Shown here: one piece after another, positions 46,801 to 54,874 of the stretch
How positions within the stretch are numbered: position 1 is the first letter of the stretch
Layout: every line of letters begins with the position of its first letter
From: Ignavibacteriota bacterium
GTDB lineage: Bacteria; Bacteroidota; Ignavibacteria; Kapaibacteriales; UBA2268
Assembly (NCBI GenBank): GCA_019637995.1
Contig: JAHBUQ010000002.1
Span: forward strand, 387,428 to 451,427
Direction of reading: 5' to 3'
Length of the DNA stretch: 64,000 nucleotides
Notes under the pieces: model-generated
What the model saw: the letters and a program-made list of their open reading frames with translations, nothing else
Told to the model about the DNA's origin: nothing
Databases searched by the model: none
Made by a program: the position numbers and the translations under genes

Positions 46801-48746
46801 ATTTTATAATAATCATGGATAATTGGTTTGCATCCCATTGCCATAGCTTGAAGAATATTCAGAGGAAGACCTTCAATAAAACTAGTGCTTAATATATAAC
46901 TTTTATCTTTGAGCCAGTCATTTACATTTTCTACAAATCCATCGTATATTAAATGATCTTTTAGTCCTAATCTTTCAACTGAATATTCAATAAATTGTTC
47001 AATAACTTTATCTTGTTTTGAGCCTATCCAAAATAATTTATATCGTTTATCAATTTTTACTAATTTGCTTAAAATCTGCAGTATAAGTGCCGGATTTTTA
47101 ACATAATGAAAACGTGAAATGAAAGCAATATTGAAATTTTTAATTTTTATTTCAGGTAATGAATATTTCTTTAAATCTATTGCATTATATATAACTTCTG
47201 TTTTAGATAAATCCAAATCAATATGCTTATGTAATTTGTAAAAATCGTCACGAACATTATCATTTATAAAAATTACTTTATCAATATTATTAAAATTAAT
47301 CAAGTTAACTGAATTGGAGTAAATTTCATATCTATGAATTCTAAGTATTACTTTGCAGGTTTTGGGCATATTACTAGCCAATTCTATCGGGCCATTGCCC
47401 CATTCAAACCAAGCGATATCATTATTCTGTAATTCATTAAATATTAATTCTGGAGGAATTGAGGGGTTATAAAAAACTTTCTTTGTTGAAAGACCTATTG
47501 AATCATAATATTTTATTATGTCTTCTACAAAATGGAAGTTATTATTATCACCAGCAAAAAAAACAATTTTTTTATTCTTTTGGAAATTATTTTTAGTTTG
47601 AGTTGTTTTGATTTTTTCCAAACCTTTTAAAAATTCAATAAGCCTTTTATTAATATTATCTAAGTTTAAATTATCAAATGCAAATTGATAAATTCTATTT
47701 CTGATTGTTGAATCTTCTTGATATTTGTCACACAATGCAATTATTTCTTCAAATCTTATTAGACTCTCATTATTTGGTATTGATATAGCATAATTTGGTA
47801 TTTTATCAAAAGGTAAATCAATTCCACCATAGAAAAAAGGTAATCCCATTGCAAAAAATTGTCTATGTTTTAGTGCTGATACTTCATTTAAACCTTTTAA
47901 ATATGGACTTAAAACTCCGACTCCCATTTGACAGAGTTGTGATATTTTATCAATTTCTTTTACTGATAATTGCCCATAAATTTTGATATTGTTTTCTAAT
48001 TTCAGTTCTTTGATTAAGTTTAACTGCTCATTATAAATATTTCCAATAATATGGCAATATATATTATCTTTAAAATTTGATTTTGATATACTCCGAAAAA
48101 GTCTTTCTAAACCTTGCCAAGGTTGATAATCCTTTGAAATACACAGGAAATTATACTTGCCGTTAATCATTGGTTCATATTTATCAACTAAGTTAATATT
48201 TTTTATATTAATTCCGTTAGGTATTACTATCGAAGATAATTTTTTATTTGCCCTCTTCAACTCATAATTTAAAATTTCTTCTGTTACAGCAGTTATGCCC
48301 ATAGCTTTTGGTAGAACCACCATTGAATACCTTAGCTCATCATAATATAAAGACTGATTGATATTTAATAACTCTAACTCTTCTTTAGTATGATGTTCAA
48401 AGACTACATTAGAGTGCTTAGCTAGGAAATCAGCTAAATATTTATCAGCCAGAGGGTACCGAAGTAAAATAACATCGTAATCACCAAGTAGTATACAATC
48501 CTCTAATTCTTCAAATGAATATTTTCTGGATGATTCATAGTTGTATATATCGTATTTTTTTTCTAAATTGATATAACGAAATGAAAATTCTGGATATTCA
48601 ATATTACCACTTTTTCCTATTACATAAGTGTCAATATCTTTGTGAATATGCTTTAAAGATTTTATTCTTTCATCAATTTTTTCTAACAATTGATAGTGTG
48701 TTGAATTGCAGAAGGAGACATACATTAACTTCATTACTAATTCCAT
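40875..48746 (-). CDS. Giant multi-module glycosyltransferase (two GT4-like, six GT2-like modules)
   Basis: The 2623-residue protein has two GT-B/GT4-like modules at ~1-380 (VIPNGINIKN, FFAMGLPFF) and ~392-710 (FISRFHYVKNPAL, STSFIEGLPLNILQAMAMGC). A diverged GT2-like module (~714-930, MWINPGD) and a helical stretch follow. Five GT2 modules are at ~1083-1300 (CIPTYNRGNYL, WLDSDD), ~1515-1740 (VIIPTKDRPSQ, YLDDDD), ~1783-2040 (IIIPVFNKSEL, LLNNDT), ~2070-2330 (IIILTYNSSAT, LLNPDT) and ~2357-2620 (IIILARNQYEY, IGNNDT). TPR-like helices link the middle modules. No membrane helix or signal is seen, so it should act in the cytoplasm. It follows a methyltransferase with a 10-base overlap (the ATG at 48734 would remove the overlap). 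A role in building a long repeating surface or protein-linked glycan is likely but unproved. Confidence 0.88.
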   Translation of the reverse strand: MELVMKLMYVSFCNSTHYQLLEKIDERIKSLKHIHKDIDTYVIGKSGNIEYPEFSFRYINLEKKYDIYNYESSRKYSFEELEDCILLGDYDVILLRYPLADKYLADFLAKHSNVVFEHHTKEELELLNINQSLYYDELRYSMVVLPKAMGITAVTEEILNYELKRANKKLSSIVIPNGINIKNINLVDKYEPMINGKYNFLCISKDYQPWQGLERLFRSISKSNFKDNIYCHIIGNIYNEQLNLIKELKLENNIKIYGQLSVKEIDKISQLCQMGVGVLSPYLKGLNEVSALKHRQFFAMGLPFFYGGIDLPFDKIPNYAISIPNNESLIRFEEIIALCDKYQEDSTIRNRIYQFAFDNLNLDNINKRLIEFLKGLEKIKTTQTKNNFQKNKKIVFFAGDNNNFHFVEDIIKYYDSIGLSTKKVFYNPSIPPELIFNELQNNDIAWFEWGNGPIELASNMPKTCKVILRIHRYEIYSNSVNLINFNNIDKVIFINDNVRDDFYKLHKHIDLDLSKTEVIYNAIDLKKYSLPEIKIKNFNIAFISRFHYVKNPALILQILSKLVKIDKRYKLFWIGSKQDKVIEQFIEYSVERLGLKDHLIYDGFVENVNDWLKDKSYILSTSFIEGLPLNILQAMAMGCKPIIHDYYKMPEKIFGSEYIFKTVDEAVELITIDIFEPHKYRELVQNKFNIELHYDIFHQFTNLNSNNKNYKSEFKFLIFIKINKNNYNKLNTTIQSIEKQKNNYFKIVIISEFQLEYFNDNMFIEVVFIDKNNSIEKILRDTILNSYYDYFMWINPGDIFINEAFDDICINTRLYQQFDLILLNFHLYTNDQKILSLNEINLLGNKTITNQYLLNNQIPNSGLLISKKIYTEYFKQKNQFFNFDIFIIQNIINSNYFIFSTKNIRLLKPQYDLSNAKPFKFIPNIDNFIENIKLERVFPYLDWYNNYDKSYSNALFNLSLICYNNGHLSKAHELLLISKIYDNSIELNNQIFSLITNHLSIFIVALMLLFNLKSFIHNIENTSKLFMECFNYFIMRKNIVVCKALTELTKNEASFIELSSIINSKFIELINQTNPNSTYNNKPFFSICIPTYNRGNYLKDAIKSALNQDYDNYEIVIVDDGSTDNTKQNVDSFNSDKIKYFYQNNSGRPKARNRLIKESKGEYILWLDSDDIIHEKIISEYITIIQKFSPDVIYCNIEITDKSLKKRIDIIEAPDYTIGTKYLLLRIINGVGITSGGALFKKNVLIEVGLINTEFLRAQDNELWTRLANKAKFHKVDKVLYYYRKHDDNISLNDVVDKSFESLVIRNIIKSNPLSVIFPDFDFNDEKSQDKALLEIASGLFRFEDYYNTINVLNYYNYYDDKLSIQIFIKSLIGLGDYKKAKEIINKYLRNNKQIFEDLDNTIDLLLSLNKIEIKASNAKTINDIVNRVTQSLQFIPSEIYLLNARVLSLKNELDTSFNYYKKAIGTSPENALILNEALEIGKKLNKENEILDLKNRILRQIEFYDENNSLNNPSPLVSVIIPTKDRPSQLRDAISSVLAQTYPNFELLVINDGGENVSGLIQSFYDNRVRYFENPVCKGAAGARNIGLKNAKGEYICYLDDDDIYYENHIDTLVKAANSHPEIKFFYTKAYEHIILKEYGFQKTITKKIVYQNDYSKRLLLLMNLFPTLCVMHHSSLIKLSGYFNENMKTHEDWEYWLRISNFTDFKFVDEITAEYRTIQGKQSLTNEKFSDFLTTMKYIYSNYGDDNDLTLRDLRNNQLRDLESRVIKYQNLQNNSITSNTKNTPVSIIIPVFNKSELTNNCLDSIYKNTDINSFELIIVDNGSTDNTEIIINSYKEKYNNLVYIRNSENLGYSKANNIGAKIAKYDYILLLNNDTIVTENWLEPLTNILNVDTNVAAVGSKLLFEDDTIQHAGVCIVNDKAFGDPLVARHIYYKMSKDAPEVNKVMKYQALTGACLMLNKSAYFEVNGLDEEYWNAYEDVDLCFKLREKGYILVYQPKSVVYHLESQSGPERIKGVQNSIKRLHEKWLGKVEVDFIVHEDRKISVVKPQKIKEYKILSNIKIAENANTSFPASIIILTYNSSATIEKCLGSVKEYLRHVDEVIVVDNNSKDNTIQLIKEIISCDSRFKIIQNNENIGFSAGNNVGIRLSKNPVIVLLNPDTIVTHGWLDNLTSHFSDENITAVGPLSNSVAGNQKLELYVKDEIEIKSLGDISNYLVRKYSGQNLDVKVLMGFCLAVRREFIEKHGGLDEDLFLGNDDLELSWRIRTNGGKLAVALDAFVYHVGQASFKTENKSHTDRLVQESTDCLYRKLENYYGAGNVPSPMEIWGINWFKPSKINSNNTHQSPSVAKTSKHKNLTSIIILARNQYEYTKECIDSIYKFTNSPFELVLVDNGSNDNIPHYFAELEHSQNNVKVISNPENVGFPKGVNQALRQCEGRYILIGNNDTVVTPNWLEDMIEAIEKSPENGLVGPISNNISGYQIDRNAKYQTMQEMLDYAVKVRRENAGQMMKFPRVAFFCTLIKREVIDKIGGLDEIFSPGNYEDDDFCMRAQIAGYKTFILKYVFIHHYRSRSFADEGNDAYQQRLMRNKQIFVDKWGGTPDEIWLDGKLVQRRDIYVNY

Positions 48747-49771
48747 ATTTTTGAATATTGATTAAGAACATTTTGAAATAATATAGAATTTGGGAATTGT
48801 TGATTTACAAAAGCAAGTAATAAAAAGAATCCTAATTTATTATCATTTTTTTCTAAGAGATTAGCAACCTTTAAAATATCTATATCGCTGAAACCATTAT
48901 TCAAAATGTTAAAAAATTCAATATTTATTTTTTCTGTATCTGGTTTTAGACTTGAAATTAAATCATAAACTCTTGGTCGAAGATGTATGAACATTGAATT
49001 AAAATTTGAATCTTTTATGCTATTTAGAATTTTCAATCTAATCTCCTTATATTCAATCAAATCTTTAATTCTGTCCATTATCAGGTTAATTCTATATTCT
49101 TTTGAGCCAAAAGTAAAGAACCTTGGATTTATTGTTTCATTAATTTCTTTATTAATACCGCACTTCGATAAGACTGCGTGGACATAATCGTTTTTTTCCC
49201 AAACACTCACATAAGAATAATATATTAATTCAGTCTTAGTAGCTATTGATAATTTATTTAAATCATTTATCCAAATTAACTCATCAACAGGTTGAAGCAA
49301 AATACTTTTTTCATCATATAATTTTTTTAATAAATATGGTGATGGATAAGTTAGAATTATTTTTCCATTCTCATTTAATATCGAATTTAATAGTTCATTT
49401 ACGATACTTCTTTTATCCAATTCAATATGTTCATAAAAATCTATAAGTGTAATCAAATCAAAACTTTTTTTTGTATCAAACTCATAGATATTGCCTTGCT
49501 CAAAATGGAGGTTCTTACTCCCAAATAAAATATTGGCTAATTTAATTGAATCTTGACTGATATCTATACCGGTAACTGATGAATTTGGAAACAGATTAGA
49601 GATTTTCCAAGTTGTATCTCCTATACCACATCCTAAATCAATAATATTCAATGGTTCTTCATCAGAATATCTAAGAATTGTATCCATTGCATAATCAATT
49701 CGTTTATTACCCTTAATAAATTTAAATAATTGCTCGAATAAAATTTCATTATAAAACTTTTCGATTTCCAA
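48737..49771 (-). CDS. SAM-dependent methyltransferase linked to the giant glycosyltransferase
   Basis: The class I methyltransferase has IIDLGCGIGDTTWKIS (SAM motif I, near residue 45), VTGIDISQDSIKLA (motif II) and DLITLIDFYEHIE, then GKIILTYPSPYLLKKL. I place the start at the TTG at 49771 (EIEKFYNEILFEQL) because AAAGGAG lies six bases before it; the open frame goes back to a TTG at 49837. This gives about 344 residues. The C-terminal ~150 residues are helical and not recognised. It overlaps the glycosyltransferase gene, so it probably methylates a sugar or caps the glycan made there. Confidence 0.8.
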   Translation of the reverse strand: MEIEKFYNEILFEQLFKFIKGNKRIDYAMDTILRYSDEEPLNIIDLGCGIGDTTWKISNLFPNSSVTGIDISQDSIKLANILFGSKNLHFEQGNIYEFDTKKSFDLITLIDFYEHIELDKRSIVNELLNSILNENGKIILTYPSPYLLKKLYDEKSILLQPVDELIWINDLNKLSIATKTELIYYSYVSVWEKNDYVHAVLSKCGINKEINETINPRFFTFGSKEYRINLIMDRIKDLIEYKEIRLKILNSIKDSNFNSMFIHLRPRVYDLISSLKPDTEKINIEFFNILNNGFSDIDILKVANLLEKNDNKLGFFLLLAFVNQQFPNSILFQNVLNQYSKIWN

Positions 49772-49882
49772 AACAAGCTCCTTTAGTTCTAATCTATTAC
49801 AAAACAATAGATTTGTACAATACAAATATTGTACCAAAGTGGGATTTGGGAGGTAAAAACAAGTGAGGACTGGTATTTTTTT

Positions 49883-50314
49883 CTAATTCGGGTTGATATT
49901 GACGATTGTTCCGACTTCTTCAATATCAATATTCTCCCAAGACTTCACCGGACAGGCGACTATTAGCCCGTCACCATAAACCTGAAGGAAGTTTTTCCAT
50001 TCGGCTGAATTAAGACCAATCGCGAGGTTAAACTTCTGGCGGGCGGCTTTCATTTGCTTTATGAATGTATCCGGCATTAAATACAGTTTCGACTTTTCAT
50101 CAATCGGAAGGTGGTCACTAAGTGTGAACTGCCTGATATGGCAAAATTCATAAGCTATCTCATCCAACTTGTAATTGATATAAACCAAATCAGTTTTGAT
50201 TTTTACTTCATAAATTTTGTCATTGAAGTAATCTTCGTAGTAAAACTGGACGTAACCGCTTTTGAATTCGATACCCTCAACACGTGAATCCGGTCTTAAA
50301 TTTTGGATATTCAT
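49883..50314 (-). CDS. Hypothetical protein, conserved-looking, no known domain
   Basis: The product has about 143 residues from the ATG at 50314 (MNIQNLRPDSRVEGIEFKSG); the open frame starts eight codons earlier at 50338. No signal peptide or membrane helix. It is an acidic/basic mixed soluble protein with beta-strand-rich N-terminus (VQFYYEDYFNDKIYEVKIK) and a helical middle (DTFIKQMKAARQKFNLAIG). I do not recognise it. It lies 45 bases from the methyltransferase gene on the same strand and may be its operon leader. Confidence 0.6.
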   Translation of the reverse strand: MNIQNLRPDSRVEGIEFKSGYVQFYYEDYFNDKIYEVKIKTDLVYINYKLDEIAYEFCHIRQFTLSDHLPIDEKSKLYLMPDTFIKQMKAARQKFNLAIGLNSAEWKNFLQVYGDGLIVACPVKSWENIDIEEVGTIVNINPN

Positions 50315-50518
50315 TTTATGCCATTTAAATAAAAGCAAAAGTAAGAAAAAATTACATCGAATAAAAAAATATTATTCGTCTGCACCCTTTTCTGTTTTTT
50401 TGAACACTTACTTATTGTTGAATCTTTTAAACGGTTAAATAAACTGAAAAACGATAAAGAAATATTTACTGAACTTTATAAGCAGAACAAGGATAGGATC
50501 TGGAGATACTGCCTGTTT

Positions 50519-50947
50519 ATGACACGTAATTACAATGAAGCAAAGGAGCTTCTGAGCGAAACTCTTTATCAGGCATTCGTATCATTTAGTAGTTTGAAAA
50601 AAAAGGAAGCATTTTTATCATTCATTTTCACAATTTGCTCAAGAGCATATTATAAAAGCAAGAGAAAGCCGGTTGAATTTGCTGATGATTTCGATTTTGA
50701 GAAATTAGGAGGACAAGTTCTTTCTGCTGAAACGATGCTGGATATAAATTTTTTAAGGCAGGCAATGAGCGAGCTTAATGATGATTACAAAGAAACTTTG
50801 ATTTTGTTTGAAATCGAAGGATTTTCAAGAAAGGAAATCAGCAAAATACTTAATATTTCAGAAGACACTGTCAAATCAAGACTTTCGCGAGCGAGAAAAA
50901 AATTAGCAGAACTAATGGGAGTAGGTGATGAAGCAAGAATTGGATAA
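50519..50947 (+). CDS. ECF-type RNA polymerase sigma factor
   Basis: From the ATG at 50519 it has 142 residues: the end of region 2 (LSETLYQAFVSF, ICSRAYYKSKRKP) and a full region 4 (ELNDDYKETLILFEIEGFSR, KEISKILNISEDTVKSRLSR, ARKKL) with the helix-turn-helix. Region 2.1 is encoded just upstream in the same frame: ELYKQNKDRIWRYCLF directly precedes the ATG, and the frame stays open to 50345. No ATG, GTG or TTG exists in that extension, only a CTG at 50444 and an ATT at 50414. So the true start is either non-standard or hidden by a frame error, perhaps in the T run at 50395-50401. The product should be about 167-180 residues. It overlaps the next gene by 20 bases, as sigma and regulator pairs often do. 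Confidence 0.82.
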   Translation: MTRNYNEAKELLSETLYQAFVSFSSLKKKEAFLSFIFTICSRAYYKSKRKPVEFADDFDFEKLGGQVLSAETMLDINFLRQAMSELNDDYKETLILFEIEGFSRKEISKILNISEDTVKSRLSRARKKLAELMGVGDEARIG

Positions 50948-52538
50948 ATATTTTCATTCAGCTAAAAAGTTGGAAAATCTGAATGAACCTTTTGAGCCGC
51001 TGGAATTTGATAATTTATTAAATAGTGCAACAACAACAAAAAGAAATTTTAAATTTAGAATTGCTGGAGGTATTATTATGATTTTATTTACTTTACTATT
51101 GATATACCTGAATTTTGACTCTCCGCTGATTGAAAACTCAGAGGAATCTCAGAATCAGGTTGCCGGATCCGAAAATGTCATAAAGCTTAACGAAGATTTA
51201 CAAAATGAAACTGCTCTCGAACAAGCTGTTAGAAATGATGTAGCTTATAATTCTATCGAAGAAGATGATAATCCGTTAAAAATAAATCCGGATAGAAAAG
51301 AACCACGTGAAGAGTTGATTCGGGGAGTTACTATTGGTACAAGTGGTAAGGATATTGATTTTATGCTGCCCGCAACCGTACAATCAGACAGTACCGGTGA
51401 AGCAATTCCGGGATTCCTCACTCTTCAGCTAACAAAAGAGGAACTTGCTGAGCTTGGAATTATTTATGAAGATAATCAAATTTCTTATCTAATTGAGCAT
51501 TTACATACCTTGCACCCTATTCCAATTCGGAATAATGATTCTTACAGAAACGACCCGGATAATAAAAAAGTTGCAGAGCAAGAATACCCTGTAAACGGTG
51601 ATACAATTTTAGTTAAAACATTGCACAAAATAGATTTAAATTATTCTGTGGATTTGAACTTGATGAATAAAAAATCTTATTTTCAGCGTTCTTACAGAGA
51701 ATTGCCGAGAATAGATACAATTAACGGAAAAGTCAGACGAAATCTCAGAAGAGTAGTATTAAATTCTGATAACTTCAATGAATTAATTAACAATACCGAC
51801 AGTAGTAGTAGCAATAATAAATATCCAGACTATTTTGAGTATCTTGATTTGTGGGAAAAGAGATTTTTGCAGGGCTACAAAATGGAAGTTATTAAATACG
51901 GTGGCTGGCAAAAATCTGATTTCAGCAAAATATCGCCAATAGTAGCTGCCTTCAAATATAGCGGAACGCCTCACAGTTATGTATATCAGCCGTTTAATTC
52001 TGCTATGAGATTGTACTATCTTAAAGGATTTGACTATTCTAAGCTGATTCCTTTGGAAATTACATTTAATGATAAAAGCATAGAAAAATTAATTCTTTGG
52101 TACTATCCTTCGCCGGAATTTATTAATTCTTTGCCCGAGAGATACAGAAAAATATTAGTAAGTGAAATCAGTATCATTAACAAACTTTCCAATGGCGAAA
52201 TAGACATCAATTCTGCCTGCGAAATGTCGTCTGAAGAAACCTTTTTCGATATTTGCAGATTCAAAAGCGGTGGATTGTCAATTCGAGGCATTTACCCAAA
52301 TCCTACTTATGATGCAAATGTTACTCTTGATTTTTCACTCGATGAAATGAGAGATATTGAAATAAATATTTACGATTTGCAGGGCAGCTTTATAGGACTT
52401 ATCAGTAAACCGCAAAGAATGGAAAGAGGAAATCAATCAATGAAGCTAAATCTGGGCAAACTTAATACCGGAATTTATATCATCGGAATTAAATCAAATA
52501 TGAATGAGTTTGTTTCACAACGAATCGTAATCAATTAG
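50928..52538 (+). CDS. Membrane protein with cytoplasmic N-terminus and T9SS tail, putative anti-sigma partner
   Basis: The product has 536 residues from the ATG at 50928 (GGAG eight bases upstream within the sigma gene). Residues 1-41 are charged and soluble (KYFHSAKKLENLNEPFEPL). One membrane helix lies at ~43-61 (IAGGIIMILFTLLLIYL), then about 390 residues of unrecognised periplasmic sequence. The C-terminus (~455-536) is a T9SS type A sorting domain: GIYPNPTYDANVTLDFSL, NIYDLQGSFIGL, GIYIIGIKSN and QRIVIN. Position right after an ECF sigma gene and the single helix suggest an anti-sigma factor, but no known anti-sigma domain (ZAS, FecR, DUF3379) is visible. The T9SS tail on a protein without cleavable signal peptide is unusual. 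Ser/Asn-rich stretch at TDSSSSNNK. Confidence 0.72.
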   Translation: MKQELDKYFHSAKKLENLNEPFEPLEFDNLLNSATTTKRNFKFRIAGGIIMILFTLLLIYLNFDSPLIENSEESQNQVAGSENVIKLNEDLQNETALEQAVRNDVAYNSIEEDDNPLKINPDRKEPREELIRGVTIGTSGKDIDFMLPATVQSDSTGEAIPGFLTLQLTKEELAELGIIYEDNQISYLIEHLHTLHPIPIRNNDSYRNDPDNKKVAEQEYPVNGDTILVKTLHKIDLNYSVDLNLMNKKSYFQRSYRELPRIDTINGKVRRNLRRVVLNSDNFNELINNTDSSSSNNKYPDYFEYLDLWEKRFLQGYKMEVIKYGGWQKSDFSKISPIVAAFKYSGTPHSYVYQPFNSAMRLYYLKGFDYSKLIPLEITFNDKSIEKLILWYYPSPEFINSLPERYRKILVSEISIINKLSNGEIDINSACEMSSEETFFDICRFKSGGLSIRGIYPNPTYDANVTLDFSLDEMRDIEINIYDLQGSFIGLISKPQRMERGNQSMKLNLGKLNTGIYIIGIKSNMNEFVSQRIVIN

Positions 52539-52549
52539 GAGAAAATGAA

Positions 52550-53482
52550 ATGTTTAGATATATTATTATAATTGTGTTTATTTCGATTAGCAAATTATTT
52601 TCAGCAGACTGGGAAGTGCTTAATAAAGTTGAGGGAGTTCCGCATTGGGGTTTTGATGTAAATAGTAGCGGAATGTCTGTTATGTGCGGAACAAGAGGAA
52701 GTTGTTTTATTTCTGAAGATTTTGGTAAATCATGGCAAAAACACTACTCCGGTACAGATGTCTTTTTGAATTATGCCGGATTTACACCCGAAGGTGGAAT
52801 TTTGCTGACCGGACATAAAGGAACAATCGTTTATTTCAGCAAATCTGGTTCAAAGTTTGAGGATAGAAGCGGTGAGCCGGTATATAATCTCAAGAAATTC
52901 ATGTTTACAGATAATCAAACCGGATATATGCTTTCAGAAAAGATGTATCTGCTGAAAACCAGTGACGGAGGGAAAAAATGGGATGTTGTAAGTGAATTTC
53001 ACAAATATTTTGAAATGATGGATATAACCGAAATCAATGGAAATTTGTTTCTTGCAACTGGCAACCGTGATACTTCTGTTATTTTCAAATCAAATGATGG
53101 CGGCAAAAATTGGGATTTGGTATCACTTTTTCCGGGAGAAAAAATATACAGAATGAAAGCAATTAATAATAAATTATGGGTCAGCGGAGCAGGTGGCTTG
53201 TTTGCAAATTCTACAGATTTTGGGAAAAACTGGAATTGGCAAAATCTTAAAACTAAATTATACCTTGGCGATTTTGAAATTATTGATAACAAGATTTGGA
53301 TTTACAGCCATTGGGATAAGGAAAGGATAATTTTCTTTTCAGATAATTTTGGCAAATCATGGAAAGAATTTGACAAAACTATGAATAACGATTGGCCCGG
53401 AAAAATGAAAATACTTGGCGATAACCTTTATATAATTGAGGGTTACAACAGCACTTTAAAACGAATAAAAATCAATAAATAA
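52550..53482 (+). CDS. Secreted Ycf48/BNR-like propeller protein
   Basis: The 310-residue protein starts with a signal peptide (MFRYIIIIVFISISKLFS) and repeats BNR/Ycf48-type Asp-box motifs: SEDFGKSWQKH, SDGGKKWDVV, NDGGKNWDLV, STDFGKNWNW and DNFGKSWKEF. These form a beta-propeller of the sialidase/Ycf48 kind, with no catalytic residues to suggest sialidase. It has no T9SS tail. It follows the membrane protein after 11 bases and precedes its paralogue by 12, so all four genes form one operon. Possible role: a ligand-binding or assembly partner of the signalling protein; unproved. Confidence 0.78.
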   Translation: MFRYIIIIVFISISKLFSADWEVLNKVEGVPHWGFDVNSSGMSVMCGTRGSCFISEDFGKSWQKHYSGTDVFLNYAGFTPEGGILLTGHKGTIVYFSKSGSKFEDRSGEPVYNLKKFMFTDNQTGYMLSEKMYLLKTSDGGKKWDVVSEFHKYFEMMDITEINGNLFLATGNRDTSVIFKSNDGGKNWDLVSLFPGEKIYRMKAINNKLWVSGAGGLFANSTDFGKNWNWQNLKTKLYLGDFEIIDNKIWIYSHWDKERIIFFSDNFGKSWKEFDKTMNNDWPGKMKILGDNLYIIEGYNSTLKRIKINK

Positions 53483-53494
53483 AAAAGGTGATTT

Positions 53495-54670
53495 ATGAAA
53501 AATTTACTATTAATTTCAATTATCCTATTTGCATTTACATCTAAATTATTTTCAATTGATTGGAGGCAGATTTCATCAGGTGTAACCGAAGATATCTACA
53601 GAATGCGTTTCAATGATACAAAAAATGGCTGGATATTAAGTGATAATTTTATATTGAAAACGGATGATGCAGGTGAAACCTGGGAAAAAATTCTTACTCT
53701 TAGTAGTTTTGATTTATCAACACTATCAATTGTACAAAATGGAAAAGCTTGGTTTGCAGGGAAAAATGGTAAGATACTTCATTTTTTCAATAATGATAAT
53801 GAGAATGAATTTGTTGAACAAAAAAGTGGAACTGACAAATACTTGTTGAAATCTTTTTTTCTTAATGAAAATTTAGGTTGGATAGTTGGTTTTGATGGGA
53901 TAATAATCAAAACAACAAACGGAGGAGCCGAATGGCTGACAATCCGTGAAGGCGAACCGGGAAAACATCTTTTTGGAATTCAATTCATTGATGAAATGAA
54001 TGGCTGGGCTGTCGGAGAACAGGGTACTACGTTGAAAACTACTGATGGTGGCAGTACTTGGCAGAGAATTATTACTCCGGCTATTTACAGAAATTTAAAT
54101 GTAAACTTTTCTGACAGGGAAAATGGCTGGATATCTGGTTTTGGATTCATAGTAAAAACAACAAATGGAGGCAGCTCGTGGAATATTCAGATATCAACAA
54201 CTGTTTTTATTATAACAGACTTCATGGTTATTGATAAAAACAGAGCTTGGGCATCGTTTGATAAAAACTCGCTTTTATATACTGACGACGGTGGTGAAAA
54301 TTGGCAATACTATCAGATACCTAATGACATTGAGCGCTTAACTTTTGATGTTATTGGAGATGACATTATTATTGCCGGTTCAGATGGGAAAATCTACAAA
54401 GGTAAATCAACTGTAAGTGTGAATAGTAAAGTGTATAATGATACCAAATACATAGTAAAATATTCAAATGATGAAATAATAATAAACTTTAATGATGATA
54501 TGAATAGCATATCAAATATTGAAATGTTTGATTTGCTTGGAAATCAAATTTTCAAATTTGATTATCCATTTTCGAATATCATTAGAATTAATCCTTTTAA
54601 TTATAACCTTGCGAAAGGAATTTATTTTCTGAAAATTGGGAATAATTTGAAGAAAATAATATTGCAATAA
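53495..54670 (+). CDS. Secreted Ycf48-like propeller protein with T9SS tail
   Basis: The product has 391 residues. A signal peptide (LLLISIILFAFTSKLFS) precedes repeats with GWILSDNFILKTDDAGETW, GWIVGFDGIIIKTTNGGAEW, GWAVGEQGTTLKTTDGGSTW and GWISGFGFIVKTTNGGSSW, the GW-VG---I-KT-DGG--W pattern of Ycf48-like propellers. A T9SS type A sorting domain closes the protein (~315-391: IEMFDLLGNQIFKF, AKGIYFLKIGNN, KKIILQ). It is the last gene of the sigma operon. AAAAAGGTGA upstream provides a fair ribosome-binding site. Surface location is predicted. Confidence 0.82.
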   Translation: MKNLLLISIILFAFTSKLFSIDWRQISSGVTEDIYRMRFNDTKNGWILSDNFILKTDDAGETWEKILTLSSFDLSTLSIVQNGKAWFAGKNGKILHFFNNDNENEFVEQKSGTDKYLLKSFFLNENLGWIVGFDGIIIKTTNGGAEWLTIREGEPGKHLFGIQFIDEMNGWAVGEQGTTLKTTDGGSTWQRIITPAIYRNLNVNFSDRENGWISGFGFIVKTTNGGSSWNIQISTTVFIITDFMVIDKNRAWASFDKNSLLYTDDGGENWQYYQIPNDIERLTFDVIGDDIIIAGSDGKIYKGKSTVSVNSKVYNDTKYIVKYSNDEIIINFNDDMNSISNIEMFDLLGNQIFKFDYPFSNIIRINPFNYNLAKGIYFLKIGNNLKKIILQ

Positions 54671-54874
54671 ACTGAACAAGAATTCCAGAGGGATATAATC
54701 CGAAAACATGATAAAATTATATCGCTATTTTAATCTAAAATCTGGTTAAAATATTTATCATGGTTATTAGTATTTCCATCTTTATAAATTCATAAAAACA
54801 TCAAATTTCTAATTCACAATTAGTATTCTAAGCTCAGTGCCAACTATTTAAGTATATTACTTGTCTCACGATTC

